Shown in pieces: positions 24,406 through 32,313 of a stretch of DNA of 33,410 nt. The position numbers and the translations under genes are program-made. Numbering within the stretch: the first letter of the stretch is position 1; the number at the start of each line of letters is the position of its first letter. The notes under the pieces were generated by a model that was not told where the DNA came from, searched no databases, and saw only the letters and a list, made by a program, of their open reading frames with translations. The stretch is from the NCBI RefSeq assembly GCF_004348685.1, contig NZ_SMKO01000100.1, forward strand, positions 1 through 33,410, given 5' to 3'. Source of the stretch: Nonomuraea deserti (GTDB lineage: Bacteria > Actinomycetota > Actinomycetes > Streptosporangiales > Streptosporangiaceae).

Positions 24406-26006
24406 ACGCCGGTCCGCGGGCCGGAGGGTCCCTGCCGTCGTCCGGGGAGCGCGGGGTGCCCCCGCGGGCCGACGCGTCCCCGCAGGTGATCGTCATCGGG
24501 GCGGGTCCTGTCGGGCTGAGCGCCGCGCTGCTGCTGGCCCGCTGGGGCGTCCGGGTGCTGGTGCTCGACCAGCGCGCGGAGCGGGGGCGGGGCGGGTCGA
24601 AGTCGATCTGCCAGCAGCGCGACGTGCTGGACATCTGGTGCTCCGCCGGCGCGGGCCAGGTGGCCGATGAGGGCCTGGCCTGGACCACCGCCCGCACTTA
24701 CTACCGCGGCCGCGAGCTGTTCTCGTGGTCGTTCGAGCGCGAGGGCCCGCTGCCGGCCTGCGTGAACATCTCCCAGACCCGCACCGAGCAGATCCTCGAC
24801 GCGGCCGTGGCCGCGCAGCCGCTCATCGAGGTGCGCTGGAACCACGAGGTCACCGACATCACCCAGGACCCCCGCGGCGTCACCGTCCACTGCGGCGGCC
24901 GGCTGCTCCGCGCGCCCTACGCGGTGGCCTGCGCGGGCGCCAGGGCCCAGCGGGTACGCGAGGCGCTCGGGGTCACGTTCGACGGGGAGGCGTACGATGA
25001 CCAGTTCCTGATCTGTGACATCAGGGCCGACCTGCCCGGCTGGGAGAACGAGCGCCGCTTCTACTTCGACCCCGTGTGGAACCCGGGCCGGCAGGTGCTG
25101 ATCCATCCGTGCCCCGGCGGGACGTTCAGGATCGACTGGCAGATCGCGCCCGACTTCATCCCGACGGACGCGGACAGGGCGCGGAACATCAGGAAGGTCG
25201 TCGGGGACCGGCCGTACGAGTTGCTGTGGCACAGCACGTATCGCTTCCATTCGCGGCTGGCCTCCCGCATGCGCGCGGGCCGCGTGCTGCTCGCGGGCGA
25301 CTGCGCCCACCTAGTGGCCCCGTTCGGGGCGCGCGGGCTCAACTCCGGCGTCCCCGACGCCGAGAACGCGGCCTGGAAGCTGGCCTTCGTGCTCAACGGC
25401 TGGGCGGGGGAGGAGCTGCTGGAGACGTACCACACCGAGCGGCACGCGGCCGCGCTGGAGAACCTGGAGGTGACCGCCGCCACCATGCGCTTCATCGCGC
25501 CCAGGACCGTGGAGGAGCGGATGCGCCGGCGGGCCGCGCTGGAGGGCGGGCTGGTCGCGGAGATCGACTCGGGACGGTTCGCGGAGCCCTACTGGTACGT
25601 GAATTCGCCCCTCACGACGCCGGAACCGGCCCGGCCGTTTTCCGGCAGGCCGCCCAAGGGTTCACGCTGCGTGCCCGCACCAGGGGTGATCCTGCCGGAC
25701 GTGCCGTTGCCGGAGGGCAGGCTGCGCGAGTTCTGCCGGGACGGTTTCCTGGTTCTACTGGGTGAAATGTGCGATTCGCGTTTGTTTGTGCAGGTCCTGG
25801 GCAAGGTCAATAAGGCACCGCTCGCCGTACGTGGGTTCGCGGAGATGGACGGGACAGGCTCGCTCGCCGGGAAGCTCGGCGCCGGGCCCGATGAGGCATG
25901 GCTCATCAGGCCCGACTCCCACATCGCCGCGATCATCCCCCATGCGGGGCCGGAGTCGGTGGCGGTCGCTCTGAGTCGCGCTCTTGGCGACTTTCCCGAC
26001 ATTTGA
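24402..26006 (+). CDS. FAD-dependent aromatic hydroxylase (MhpA/PheA-TfdB type)
   Basis: 534 residues from ATG 24402, coupled to the MBL gene by ATGA. After a loose 27-residue lead come GxGxxG (VIVIGAGPVGLSAALLL), the NAD(P)H/FAD contact region, and the second FAD motif GDCAHLVAPFGARGLNSGVPDAENAAWKLAF. The C-terminal thioredoxin-like part is present (residues about 430-530). Class A flavoprotein monooxygenases of this type hydroxylate phenols or hydroxyphenyl acids. The substrate here is unknown; the paa setting suggests a hydroxyphenylacetate or similar compound. No reductase partner is needed for this class. Confidence 0.88.
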   Translation: MNAGPRAGGSLPSSGERGVPPRADASPQVIVIGAGPVGLSAALLLARWGVRVLVLDQRAERGRGGSKSICQQRDVLDIWCSAGAGQVADEGLAWTTARTYYRGRELFSWSFEREGPLPACVNISQTRTEQILDAAVAAQPLIEVRWNHEVTDITQDPRGVTVHCGGRLLRAPYAVACAGARAQRVREALGVTFDGEAYDDQFLICDIRADLPGWENERRFYFDPVWNPGRQVLIHPCPGGTFRIDWQIAPDFIPTDADRARNIRKVVGDRPYELLWHSTYRFHSRLASRMRAGRVLLAGDCAHLVAPFGARGLNSGVPDAENAAWKLAFVLNGWAGEELLETYHTERHAAALENLEVTAATMRFIAPRTVEERMRRRAALEGGLVAEIDSGRFAEPYWYVNSPLTTPEPARPFSGRPPKGSRCVPAPGVILPDVPLPEGRLREFCRDGFLVLLGEMCDSRLFVQVLGKVNKAPLAVRGFAEMDGTGSLAGKLGAGPDEAWLIRPDSHIAAIIPHAGPESVAVALSRALGDFPDI

Positions 26007-26024
26007 CCCCTAGAGGAGGACTGC

Positions 26025-27458
26025 GTGACTGGCCGTAGCTCGTTTCTGATCGTCGCGAACCGGTTGCCGGTGGACCGCACGATCGAGCCTGACGGAACGG
26101 CCTCGTGGCGCAGGAGTCCTGGCGGGCTCGTCACCGCGATCGCACCGGTGATGAAGCGCCGCCACGGAGCCTGGGCCGGCTGGCACGGGGCACCCGACGA
26201 GAAGCTGGAGCCGTTCGAGCAGGACGGCATGAACCTCGTCCCGATCCCGCTGTCCGCCAGCGAAGTTGAGCTGTACTACGAGGGCTTCTCCAACGCCACC
26301 CTGTGGCCGCTGTACCACGACGTCGTGGCGCCGCCGGTCTACCACCGGGACATGTGGGAGGCCTACCGCTCGGTCAACGAGCGGTTCGCCGCCGCTGCCG
26401 CCGACGCCGCCGAGCAGGGCGCGGTCGTGTGGGTGCAGGACTACCAGTTGCAGCTGGTGCCCGCGATGCTCCGGAGACTGCGGCCCGACCTGCGGATCGG
26501 GTTCTTCCTGCACATCCCGTTCCCGCCGACGGAGCTGTTCTGGCGGCTGCCCTGGCGCAAGGAGCTGGTCGAAGGGCTGCTCGGAGCCGACCTGGTGGGC
26601 TTCCAGCTGCCCGGTGGCGCCTCCAACTTCCGCAGGTTGTGCCGGCGGCTGCTCGGGCTGCCGTACAAGGGGAACGAGATCTTCCTCGACGACCGCATCG
26701 TGACCACGCAGGCGTTCCCGATCTCCGTGGACTTCGCGCACCTCGACTCGCTCGTACGCGAGCCGCACATCGCGGCGCGGGCCAAGGAGATCAGGGTCGA
26801 GCTGGGCGACCCCGAGCACGTGCTGCTCGGCGTCGACCGCCTCGACTACACCAAGGGCATCGGCCAGCGGCTGGAAGCGTTCGGCGAGCTGCTCAAGGAC
26901 GGGCGGCTGCGGCCGAACGAGGCGGTGTTCGTGCAGATCGCCACGCCGAGCAGGGAACGGGTGGAGGAGTACCGGCGCCTGCGCGACGACATCGAACTGC
27001 AGGTGGGCCGGATCAACGGCGAGCACGCGCAGCTCGGCTACCAGCCCGTGCAGTATTTCCACCAGTCGTACGACCAGGAGGAGCTGGCCGCGCTCTATCT
27101 CGCCGCCGACGTCATGGTCGTCACCCCGTTGCGTGACGGGATGAACCTGGTGGCCAAGGAGTACGTCTCCTGCCACCACGACCTGAACGGGGCTCTGGTG
27201 CTCAGCGAGTTCACCGGGGCGGCGGACGAGCTGCGCCAGGCGTACCTGGTCAACCCGTACGACGTGGAGGACGTCAAGCGCCAGATGATGGCGGCGATGC
27301 GGGCCACGCCGCACGAGCTGGCCCGGCGGATGCGAACCATGCGCCGCCGGGTGGCCACCTACGACGTGGACCGCTGGGCGAACGAGTTTCTCAATGCCCT
27401 GGAGTCACCTGCTTCACAGCCTTCCACGCGTCGTAACGCTTCTTGGCGGTCCGGTTGA
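26025..27458 (+). CDS. otsA: Trehalose-6-phosphate synthase (GT20)
   Basis: Makes trehalose 6-phosphate from UDP- or GDP-glucose and glucose 6-phosphate. 477 residues from GTG 26025, behind AGAGGAGG. Family motifs: IVANRLPVD, SPGGLVTAI, WAGWHG, VWVQDYQLQLVPAMLR, FFLHIPFPP, GVDRLDYTKGIGQR and MNLVAKEYVSC. The catalytic body ends at about ANEFLNALE; the last 17 residues are unlike the family and are encoded by DNA that also encodes the end of the convergent DUF4235 gene (68-bp overlap). It follows the hydroxylase by 18 bp, so may share its transcript. No otsB phosphatase is in the window. Confidence 0.95.
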   Translation: MTGRSSFLIVANRLPVDRTIEPDGTASWRRSPGGLVTAIAPVMKRRHGAWAGWHGAPDEKLEPFEQDGMNLVPIPLSASEVELYYEGFSNATLWPLYHDVVAPPVYHRDMWEAYRSVNERFAAAAADAAEQGAVVWVQDYQLQLVPAMLRRLRPDLRIGFFLHIPFPPTELFWRLPWRKELVEGLLGADLVGFQLPGGASNFRRLCRRLLGLPYKGNEIFLDDRIVTTQAFPISVDFAHLDSLVREPHIAARAKEIRVELGDPEHVLLGVDRLDYTKGIGQRLEAFGELLKDGRLRPNEAVFVQIATPSRERVEEYRRLRDDIELQVGRINGEHAQLGYQPVQYFHQSYDQEELAALYLAADVMVVTPLRDGMNLVAKEYVSCHHDLNGALVLSEFTGAADELRQAYLVNPYDVEDVKRQMMAAMRATPHELARRMRTMRRRVATYDVDRWANEFLNALESPASQPSTRRNASWRSG

Positions 27459-27675
27459 CCACGATCTGAGCCACGGACATGCCGACGCCCATGAGGACGG
27501 CGTAGCCGATGGCCTCGCCCAGGTTGACCTCGGGTGAGTCGGTGTCGACAGGAGGCTCCTTGCCGGTCGCCTTCACCCAGACGAACCCGAGGAGCTTCCT
27601 GGCCGCCCAGGCCGTCACGAGCCCCACCAAGCCGCCGATGACCCGCCAGGCCACGTCTGGCTTGTCCTCCGCCAT
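27391..27675 (-). CDS. DUF4235 small membrane protein
   Basis: 94 residues from ATG 27675 with AAGGGAG seven bases upstream. Two hydrophobic helices: residues about 9-33 (AWRVIGGLVGLVTAWAARKLLGF) and 52-74 (LGEAIGYAVLMGVGMSVAQIVVN), with a conserved Arg/Lys-rich end (RTAKKRYDAWKAV). This is the usual DUF4235 layout; function unknown. The last 68 bp lie antisense to the end of otsA. It diverges from valS across 77 bp. Confidence 0.88.
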   Translation of the reverse strand: MAEDKPDVAWRVIGGLVGLVTAWAARKLLGFVWVKATGKEPPVDTDSPEVNLGEAIGYAVLMGVGMSVAQIVVNRTAKKRYDAWKAVKQVTPGH

Positions 27676-27752
27676 ACCGATCTCCCTTCCCGTTGGTAAC
27701 GAACACTAGTCTGTACCGCTTGCCGTGCGCCGAAGCCGTAGCATAAGGAGGC

Positions 27753-30272
27753 ATGACTCAACAGCGACCAGGCCATGCCTCCATGCCGGAAAAGCCGACT
27801 CTTGATGGCTTGGAGCAGGTATGGGTAGCTCGTTGGGACGCCGAAGGCACCTACCGCTTCGACAGGTCCGCGCCGCGCGAGCAGGTCTACTCCATCGACA
27901 CTCCGCCGCCGACCGTGTCGGGCTCGCTGCACATCGGGCACGTCTTCTCCTACACCCACGCCGACATCATGGCCCGCTACCAGCGGATGACCGGCAAGTC
28001 GGTGTTCTACCCCATCGGCTGGGACGACAACGGCCTGCCGACCGAGCGCCGGGTGCAGAACGTCTACGGCGTGCGCTGCGACCCGTCGCTGCCTTACGAC
28101 CCCGACTTCGTCCCGCCGGACAAACCGGGCAAGCGCGAGCTCCCCGTCTCGCGGCGCAACTTCGTGGAGCTGTGCCACAAGCTGACCGCGCTCGACGAGC
28201 AGGCGTTCGAGGAGGTGTGGCGGCGGGTCGGCCTGTCGGTCGACTGGTCGCTGCTCTACACCACGATCAGCGACGAGTCCCGGGCGGTCTCCCAGCGGGC
28301 GTTCCTGCGCAACCTCAAACGCGGCGAGGCCTATCTCGCCGAGGCGCCCACGCTGTGGGACGTCACCTTCCGCACCGCCGTCGCGCAGGCCGAGCTGGAA
28401 GACCGCGAGTGGCCCGGCGCCTTCCACAAGGTCTCGTTCTACGGTGAGCGGGGGCCGGTCATGATCGAGACGACCAGGCCCGAGCTGATCCCGGCGTGCG
28501 TGGCGCTGGTCGCGCACCCCGACGACGAGCGTTACCAGCCGCTGTTCGGCACGTCGGTGCTGACGCCGCTGTTCGGCGTCGAGGTGCCGGTGCTGGCCCA
28601 CCGCCTGGCCGAGCCCGACAAGGGCACCGGCATCGCGATGATCTGCACGTTCGGCGACATCACCGACGTGACCTGGTGGCGCGAGCTGCGGCTGCCGACC
28701 CGGCCGGTCATCGGCTGGGACGGCAGGCTGCTGCCGGAGCCGCCCGAGGACGTCGACGCCGAGCCGTACAAAGAGCTGGCGGGCAAGACCGTCCACAGCG
28801 CGCGCGAGCGCATCGTGGAGCTGCTGCGCGAGTCCGGCGACCTGGAGGGCGAGCCCCGTCCGGTGCAGCGCACGGTGAAGTTCTACGAGCGCGGCGACAA
28901 GCCGCTGGAGATCGTCACCACCCGCCAGTGGTACATCCGCAACGGCGGCCGCGACGAGGAGCTGCGCGAGCGGCTGCTGGAGCGGGGCCGCGAGCTGACG
29001 TGGCACCCGCCGCACATGCGCGTGCGCTACGACAACTGGGTGCAGGGGCTCACCAGCGACTGGCTGATCTCCCGCCAGCGCTTCTTCGGCGTGCCCTTCC
29101 CGGTCTGGTATCCGGTCGACGAGTCCGGGCAGCCCGTCCACGACGCGCCGATCCTGCCGGCCGAGGACACCCTGCCGGTCGACCCGTCCTCCGACGTGCC
29201 GCCCGGCTACACCGAGGACCGGCGCGGCGTGCCCGGCGGGTTCGTGGCCGACCCCGACGTCATGGACACCTGGGCCACCTCGTCGCTGACACCGCAGATC
29301 GCCGGCCGCTGGGAGAGCGACGACGACCTGTTCAAGCGGGTCTTCCCGGCCGACCTGCGGCCGCAGGCGCACGAGATCATCCGCACCTGGCTGTTCTCGA
29401 CCGTGGTCAGGTCGCACGACGAGTTCGGCGGGCTGCCGTGGAGCGACGTGGCGATCTCGGGGTGGATCCTCGACCCCGACCGCAAGAAGATGTCCAAGTC
29501 CAAGGGCAACGTCGTCACCCCGCTCGACCTGCTGGAGAAGCACGGCTCCGACGCCGTGCGCTACTGGGCGGCCAACGGGCGCTACGGCGTCGACACCGCC
29601 TTCGACGCCGGGCAGCTCAAGATCGGCCGGCGGCTGGCGATCAAGATCCTCAACGCGTCGAAGTTCGTGCTCGGGCTGGCCGGCAGCGAGGGCGACGTCA
29701 CCGAGCCGCTCGACCTGTCGATGCTGGCGGCCCTGTCCGAGGCCGTACGCGAGGCGGGGGAGGGGCTCGGCGCCTACGACCACACCAGGGCGCTGGAGGC
29801 CGTCGAGCGCTTCTTCTGGGCTTTCTGCGACGACTACCTGGAGCTGGTCAAGGCCCGCGCCTACGAGTCCGGCCCCGCCGCGGCCTCCGCCCACGCGGCG
29901 CTGCGACAGGCCCTCGACGTGCTGCTGCGGCTGTTCGCGCCGTTCCTGCCCTTCGTGACCGAGGAGGTGTGGTCGTGGTGGCGCGAGGGCTCGGTCCACC
30001 GCGCGCCGTGGCCCGACGCCGAGCCCGCGGGCGGGCGCCGCGACGGTGATCCGGCGGTGCTGGCCGTGGCCTCGGAGGTGCTCGGTCAGGTGCGCAAGGC
30101 CAAGTCGGAGGCCAAGCTGTCGATGCGGGCCGAGGTCAGCAGGCTGACCGTCACGGGGCCTGAGACCGCGCTCGTGCGGCAGGCACAGGACGACCTGTGC
30201 GCGGCGGGCAACGTCGAGGAGTTCGTCCTGGAGCACGGTGACGCGCTGCGCGTCGAGGTCCAGCTGGGCTGA
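27753..30272 (+). CDS. valS: Valyl-tRNA synthetase, archaeal/rickettsial type
   Basis: 839 residues. Class I signatures HIGH (residues 60-63) and KMSKS (579-583) with the editing domain between. The active-site segment FYPIGWDDNGLPTERRVQN is the archaeal/rickettsial version; ordinary bacterial ValRS has GTDHAGIATQ there. It is about 100 residues shorter than E. coli ValRS and lacks the long C-terminal coiled coil. AAGGAGG ends one base before ATG 27753, too close for ideal initiation; ATG 27783 is an alternative but has no ribosome site. A terminator-like hairpin follows the stop. Confidence 0.93.
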   Translation: MTQQRPGHASMPEKPTLDGLEQVWVARWDAEGTYRFDRSAPREQVYSIDTPPPTVSGSLHIGHVFSYTHADIMARYQRMTGKSVFYPIGWDDNGLPTERRVQNVYGVRCDPSLPYDPDFVPPDKPGKRELPVSRRNFVELCHKLTALDEQAFEEVWRRVGLSVDWSLLYTTISDESRAVSQRAFLRNLKRGEAYLAEAPTLWDVTFRTAVAQAELEDREWPGAFHKVSFYGERGPVMIETTRPELIPACVALVAHPDDERYQPLFGTSVLTPLFGVEVPVLAHRLAEPDKGTGIAMICTFGDITDVTWWRELRLPTRPVIGWDGRLLPEPPEDVDAEPYKELAGKTVHSARERIVELLRESGDLEGEPRPVQRTVKFYERGDKPLEIVTTRQWYIRNGGRDEELRERLLERGRELTWHPPHMRVRYDNWVQGLTSDWLISRQRFFGVPFPVWYPVDESGQPVHDAPILPAEDTLPVDPSSDVPPGYTEDRRGVPGGFVADPDVMDTWATSSLTPQIAGRWESDDDLFKRVFPADLRPQAHEIIRTWLFSTVVRSHDEFGGLPWSDVAISGWILDPDRKKMSKSKGNVVTPLDLLEKHGSDAVRYWAANGRYGVDTAFDAGQLKIGRRLAIKILNASKFVLGLAGSEGDVTEPLDLSMLAALSEAVREAGEGLGAYDHTRALEAVERFFWAFCDDYLELVKARAYESGPAAASAHAALRQALDVLLRLFAPFLPFVTEEVWSWWREGSVHRAPWPDAEPAGGRRDGDPAVLAVASEVLGQVRKAKSEAKLSMRAEVSRLTVTGPETALVRQAQDDLCAAGNVEEFVLEHGDALRVEVQLG

Positions 30273-30281
30273 CGCCCTCAT

Positions 30282-30309
30282 GCCGGGCGCCCCATGGCGG
30301 GCGCCCGGC
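30282..30309 (+). terminator. Terminator-like hairpin after valS
   Basis: GCCGGGCGCC (30282-30291), 8-base loop, GGCGCCCGGC (30300-30309): a perfect 10-bp GC stem that extends to 13 bp with one G-T pair. It begins 9 bases after the valS stop. Confidence 0.75.
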
Positions 30310-30441
30310 GTGAGCAGCACTGCCGACGTCTTTGCGCAGGGCGGGCGCTCGGCGTCAGCGGCCCCTGCCGACGTCCGTGTGCGGGGCGAAGAACCCGGCG
30401 TCAGCGGCCCCTGCTGACGTCCTTGTGCAGGGCGAAGAAGA
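30306..30441 (-). repeat. Three tandem copies (about 46 bp) of the 3' end of the ArsR-type gene
   Basis: Units 30306-30349 (44 bp), 30350-30395 (46) and 30396-30441 (46). The last is the actual end of the minus-strand regulator gene, covering its stop codon; the other two are decayed copies beyond the stop. Units two and three share long identical runs such as cggcgtcagcggcccctgc; the first is more diverged and overlaps the valS hairpin. Confidence 0.87.
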
Positions 30442-30919
30442 GCGAGAACGCCTCCCCGTCGGGCGGTGGCGTCCGCCCGCGGAAGTCCTCGAACACCTCC
30501 GCCAGCCGCCGCTCCAGCTCGCTGCGTCCCTCGGCGGTGAGCCTGAGCCCCAGCCTGGTGAGGTCGACCTCCTCGACGTCGACGAGCCTGACCTCCTCCA
30601 GGAAGGCGTCGAGCATGGCCGCGTTGCCGCCGGTCACCCCGCTCTCCTTGACGTCCATCTCCCACGACTTGCCGGTGGCTCGGTAGGGGATCTCCGTGGA
30701 GCCGCGCGGGCCGGGCCGGTGCGCCTCGGCGGCCAGGAAACCGGTGTCGACCAGCTTGCGCACGTGGTGCAGCGTGGTGGCGGGGTGCGCGCCGAGCCGT
30801 CCGGCGATCTCCTTGTTGGTGAGCGCCTCGTCCAGGCAGAGCCGCAGGATGCGCAGACGCACGGAGGAGGCCAGGGCGCGGGCCTCCGCCTCGGTGGCGG
30901 GACGGCGATGGGTGCCCAT
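30401..30919 (-). CDS. ArsR-type winged-helix transcriptional repressor
   Basis: 172 residues from ATG 30919. The frame opens at 30952, but that would run through the inverted repeat and TAGGAT box, so the inner ATG is preferred; AGGA lies about 10 bases upstream. The N-terminal HTH is clear: LASSVRLRILRLCLDEALTNKEIAGRLG then HPATTLHHVRKLVDTGFL. The C-terminal half (LEEVRLVDVEEVDLTRLGLRLT) has no Cys metal-site cluster, so metal sensing is unlikely. It probably controls the divergent MFS exporter. The 3' end is repeated downstream. Confidence 0.88.
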   Translation of the reverse strand: MGTHRRPATEAEARALASSVRLRILRLCLDEALTNKEIAGRLGAHPATTLHHVRKLVDTGFLAAEAHRPGPRGSTEIPYRATGKSWEMDVKESGVTGGNAAMLDAFLEEVRLVDVEEVDLTRLGLRLTAEGRSELERRLAEVFEDFRGRTPPPDGEAFSLFFALHKDVSRGR

Positions 30920-30933
30920 GGCAGGCCATCCTA

Positions 30934-30957
30934 ACCGATTGATTTTTCCCAATCGGT
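30934..30957. promoter_or_regulatory. Inverted repeat between the ArsR-type and MFS genes
   Basis: ACCGATT (30934-30940), 10-base AT-rich spacer, AATCGGT (30951-30957). It lies 15 bp upstream of the repressor's ATG and 18 bp upstream of the MFS GTG. A TAGGAT -10 box for the minus strand (30933-30928) abuts it. Position and symmetry suit an autoregulatory operator. Confidence 0.62.
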
Positions 30958-30974
30958 CGTGCGATGCTCCTCGG

Positions 30975-32204
30975 GTGACCTTGCTGAGCGATCACGGCTT
31001 CCGCCGGCTGTTCCTCGCCGACACCGCCAGCCAGGCGGGCAGCCAGGTGCTCATGCTGGCCCTGCCGCTGGTCGCGGTCTCGGCGCTGGACGCCTCGGAG
31101 CTCGAGGTGGGCGTGCTGGCCGCGTTCCAGACGCTGGCATTCGTGCTGATCGGGCTGCCCGCGGGAGCGATCGTCGACCGGTTGCCCAAGCGCGCCGTGA
31201 TGGTGGTCGCCGACTGGGGGCGCGCCCTGGTGCTCGCCTCGGTGCCGGTGGCCTGGTGGCTCGACGTGCTCTCGATCCATCAGCTGTACGCCGTGGCGCT
31301 CGTGCTCGGCGTGTGCACCGTGTTCTTCGACGCCGCGTACCAGAGTTATCTCCCGCACCTCGTGGGGCGCGAGCGGCTCGTCGAGGGAAACTCGGCGCTG
31401 GAGGGCGTGCGCACGGTGGCCCAGCTCGGCGGGCCCGGCGCGGGCGGCTACCTCATCCAGCTCCTCACCGCGCCGTTCGCGCTGGCCGTCACGGTGGCCG
31501 GGTTCGCCTGGTCGGCCGCCTGCCTGGCGACGATACGCCGGCCCGAGCCCCGCCAGGAACGCCGGCGCGCCCACCTGAGCAGGGAGATCGGCGAGGGCGT
31601 CCGGTTCGTGCTCGGGCACCCGCTGCTGCGCCGCATCGCGGGGTGCGCGGCCACCGCCAACCTGTTCGTCTCGATGAGCCAGCCGGCGATCCTGCTGCTG
31701 CTGGCCAGGGAGCTCGGCCTGGAGGCGGGCACGATCGGCCTGCTCATGGCCGCGGGCGGGCTCGGCGGGGTGACCGGGGCGCTGGTCAACGCCCGGCTGG
31801 CCCGCAGGTTCGGGCAGGGACCGACGATGTGGCTGGCCGTCGGGCTGACCGCGCCGCTGATGTTCCTGCTGCAGGGGGTGGCGGCCGACTGGCGGCTCGC
31901 GTTGTTCGTGGTGTTCGAGTTCTTCTTCGGAGCGGGAGCGGTCGTCTTCAACGTCACCCAGCTCAGCTTCCGCCAGGCCATCACGCCGGAGCCGCTGCTC
32001 GGCCGGATGAACGCCACCATCCGCTTCCTCGTGTGGGGCACGATGCCGCTGGGCGGGCTGTTCGGCGGGGTGCTGAGCGAGGCGATCGGGGTCAGGAACA
32101 CGCTGCTGGCCGCCGCCGCCGGCAGCTGCCTGCCGTTCCTGTGGCTGGTCACCTCGCCGCTGCGCGGCATGCGCGAGCTGCCCGTGACCGGTGGCCGGCG
32201 CTAG
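30975..32204 (+). CDS. MFS exporter (MFS_3, EntS-like)
   Basis: 409 residues from GTG 30975; the frame is open upstream but only antisense to the repressor. About 12 hydrophobic segments; the loop after helix 2 reads GLPAGAIVDRLPKRAVMV, the MFS signature of the EntS/MFS_3 group, with FDAAYQSYLPHLVGRERLVEGNSALE between helices 4 and 6 as in that family. Likely exports a small compound such as a drug or siderophore; substrate unknown. Divergent from and probably repressed by the ArsR-type regulator. Confidence 0.88.
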   Translation: MTLLSDHGFRRLFLADTASQAGSQVLMLALPLVAVSALDASELEVGVLAAFQTLAFVLIGLPAGAIVDRLPKRAVMVVADWGRALVLASVPVAWWLDVLSIHQLYAVALVLGVCTVFFDAAYQSYLPHLVGRERLVEGNSALEGVRTVAQLGGPGAGGYLIQLLTAPFALAVTVAGFAWSAACLATIRRPEPRQERRRAHLSREIGEGVRFVLGHPLLRRIAGCAATANLFVSMSQPAILLLLARELGLEAGTIGLLMAAGGLGGVTGALVNARLARRFGQGPTMWLAVGLTAPLMFLLQGVAADWRLALFVVFEFFFGAGAVVFNVTQLSFRQAITPEPLLGRMNATIRFLVWGTMPLGGLFGGVLSEAIGVRNTLLAAAAGSCLPFLWLVTSPLRGMRELPVTGGRR

Positions 32205-32230
32205 CCGGGCATGCCGGGCACGCCGGGCAC
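32204..32230 (+). repeat. Three 9-bp tandem repeats starting at the last base of the MFS stop
   Basis: GCCGGGCAT, GCCGGGCAC, GCCGGGCAC in direct succession; the first G is the last base of the TAG stop. The rest of the 109-bp gap before the next gene shows no clear promoter. Confidence 0.75.
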
Positions 32231-32313
32231 GACGGTGTCAGGGCGGCCCGCGGGCGATCACGCCGGGGCGATAACCGCGCGCATCCGCCGCCGGGACATG
32301 CCAGTCTTGAACC

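Noticed and set aside
27615..31619. A 1334-codon open frame on the minus strand
   Set aside because: It runs antisense through valS, the repressor and part of the MFS gene, has no coherent domains, and is Gly/Arg/Pro/His/Val-rich, as expected from the antisense of GC-rich codons.
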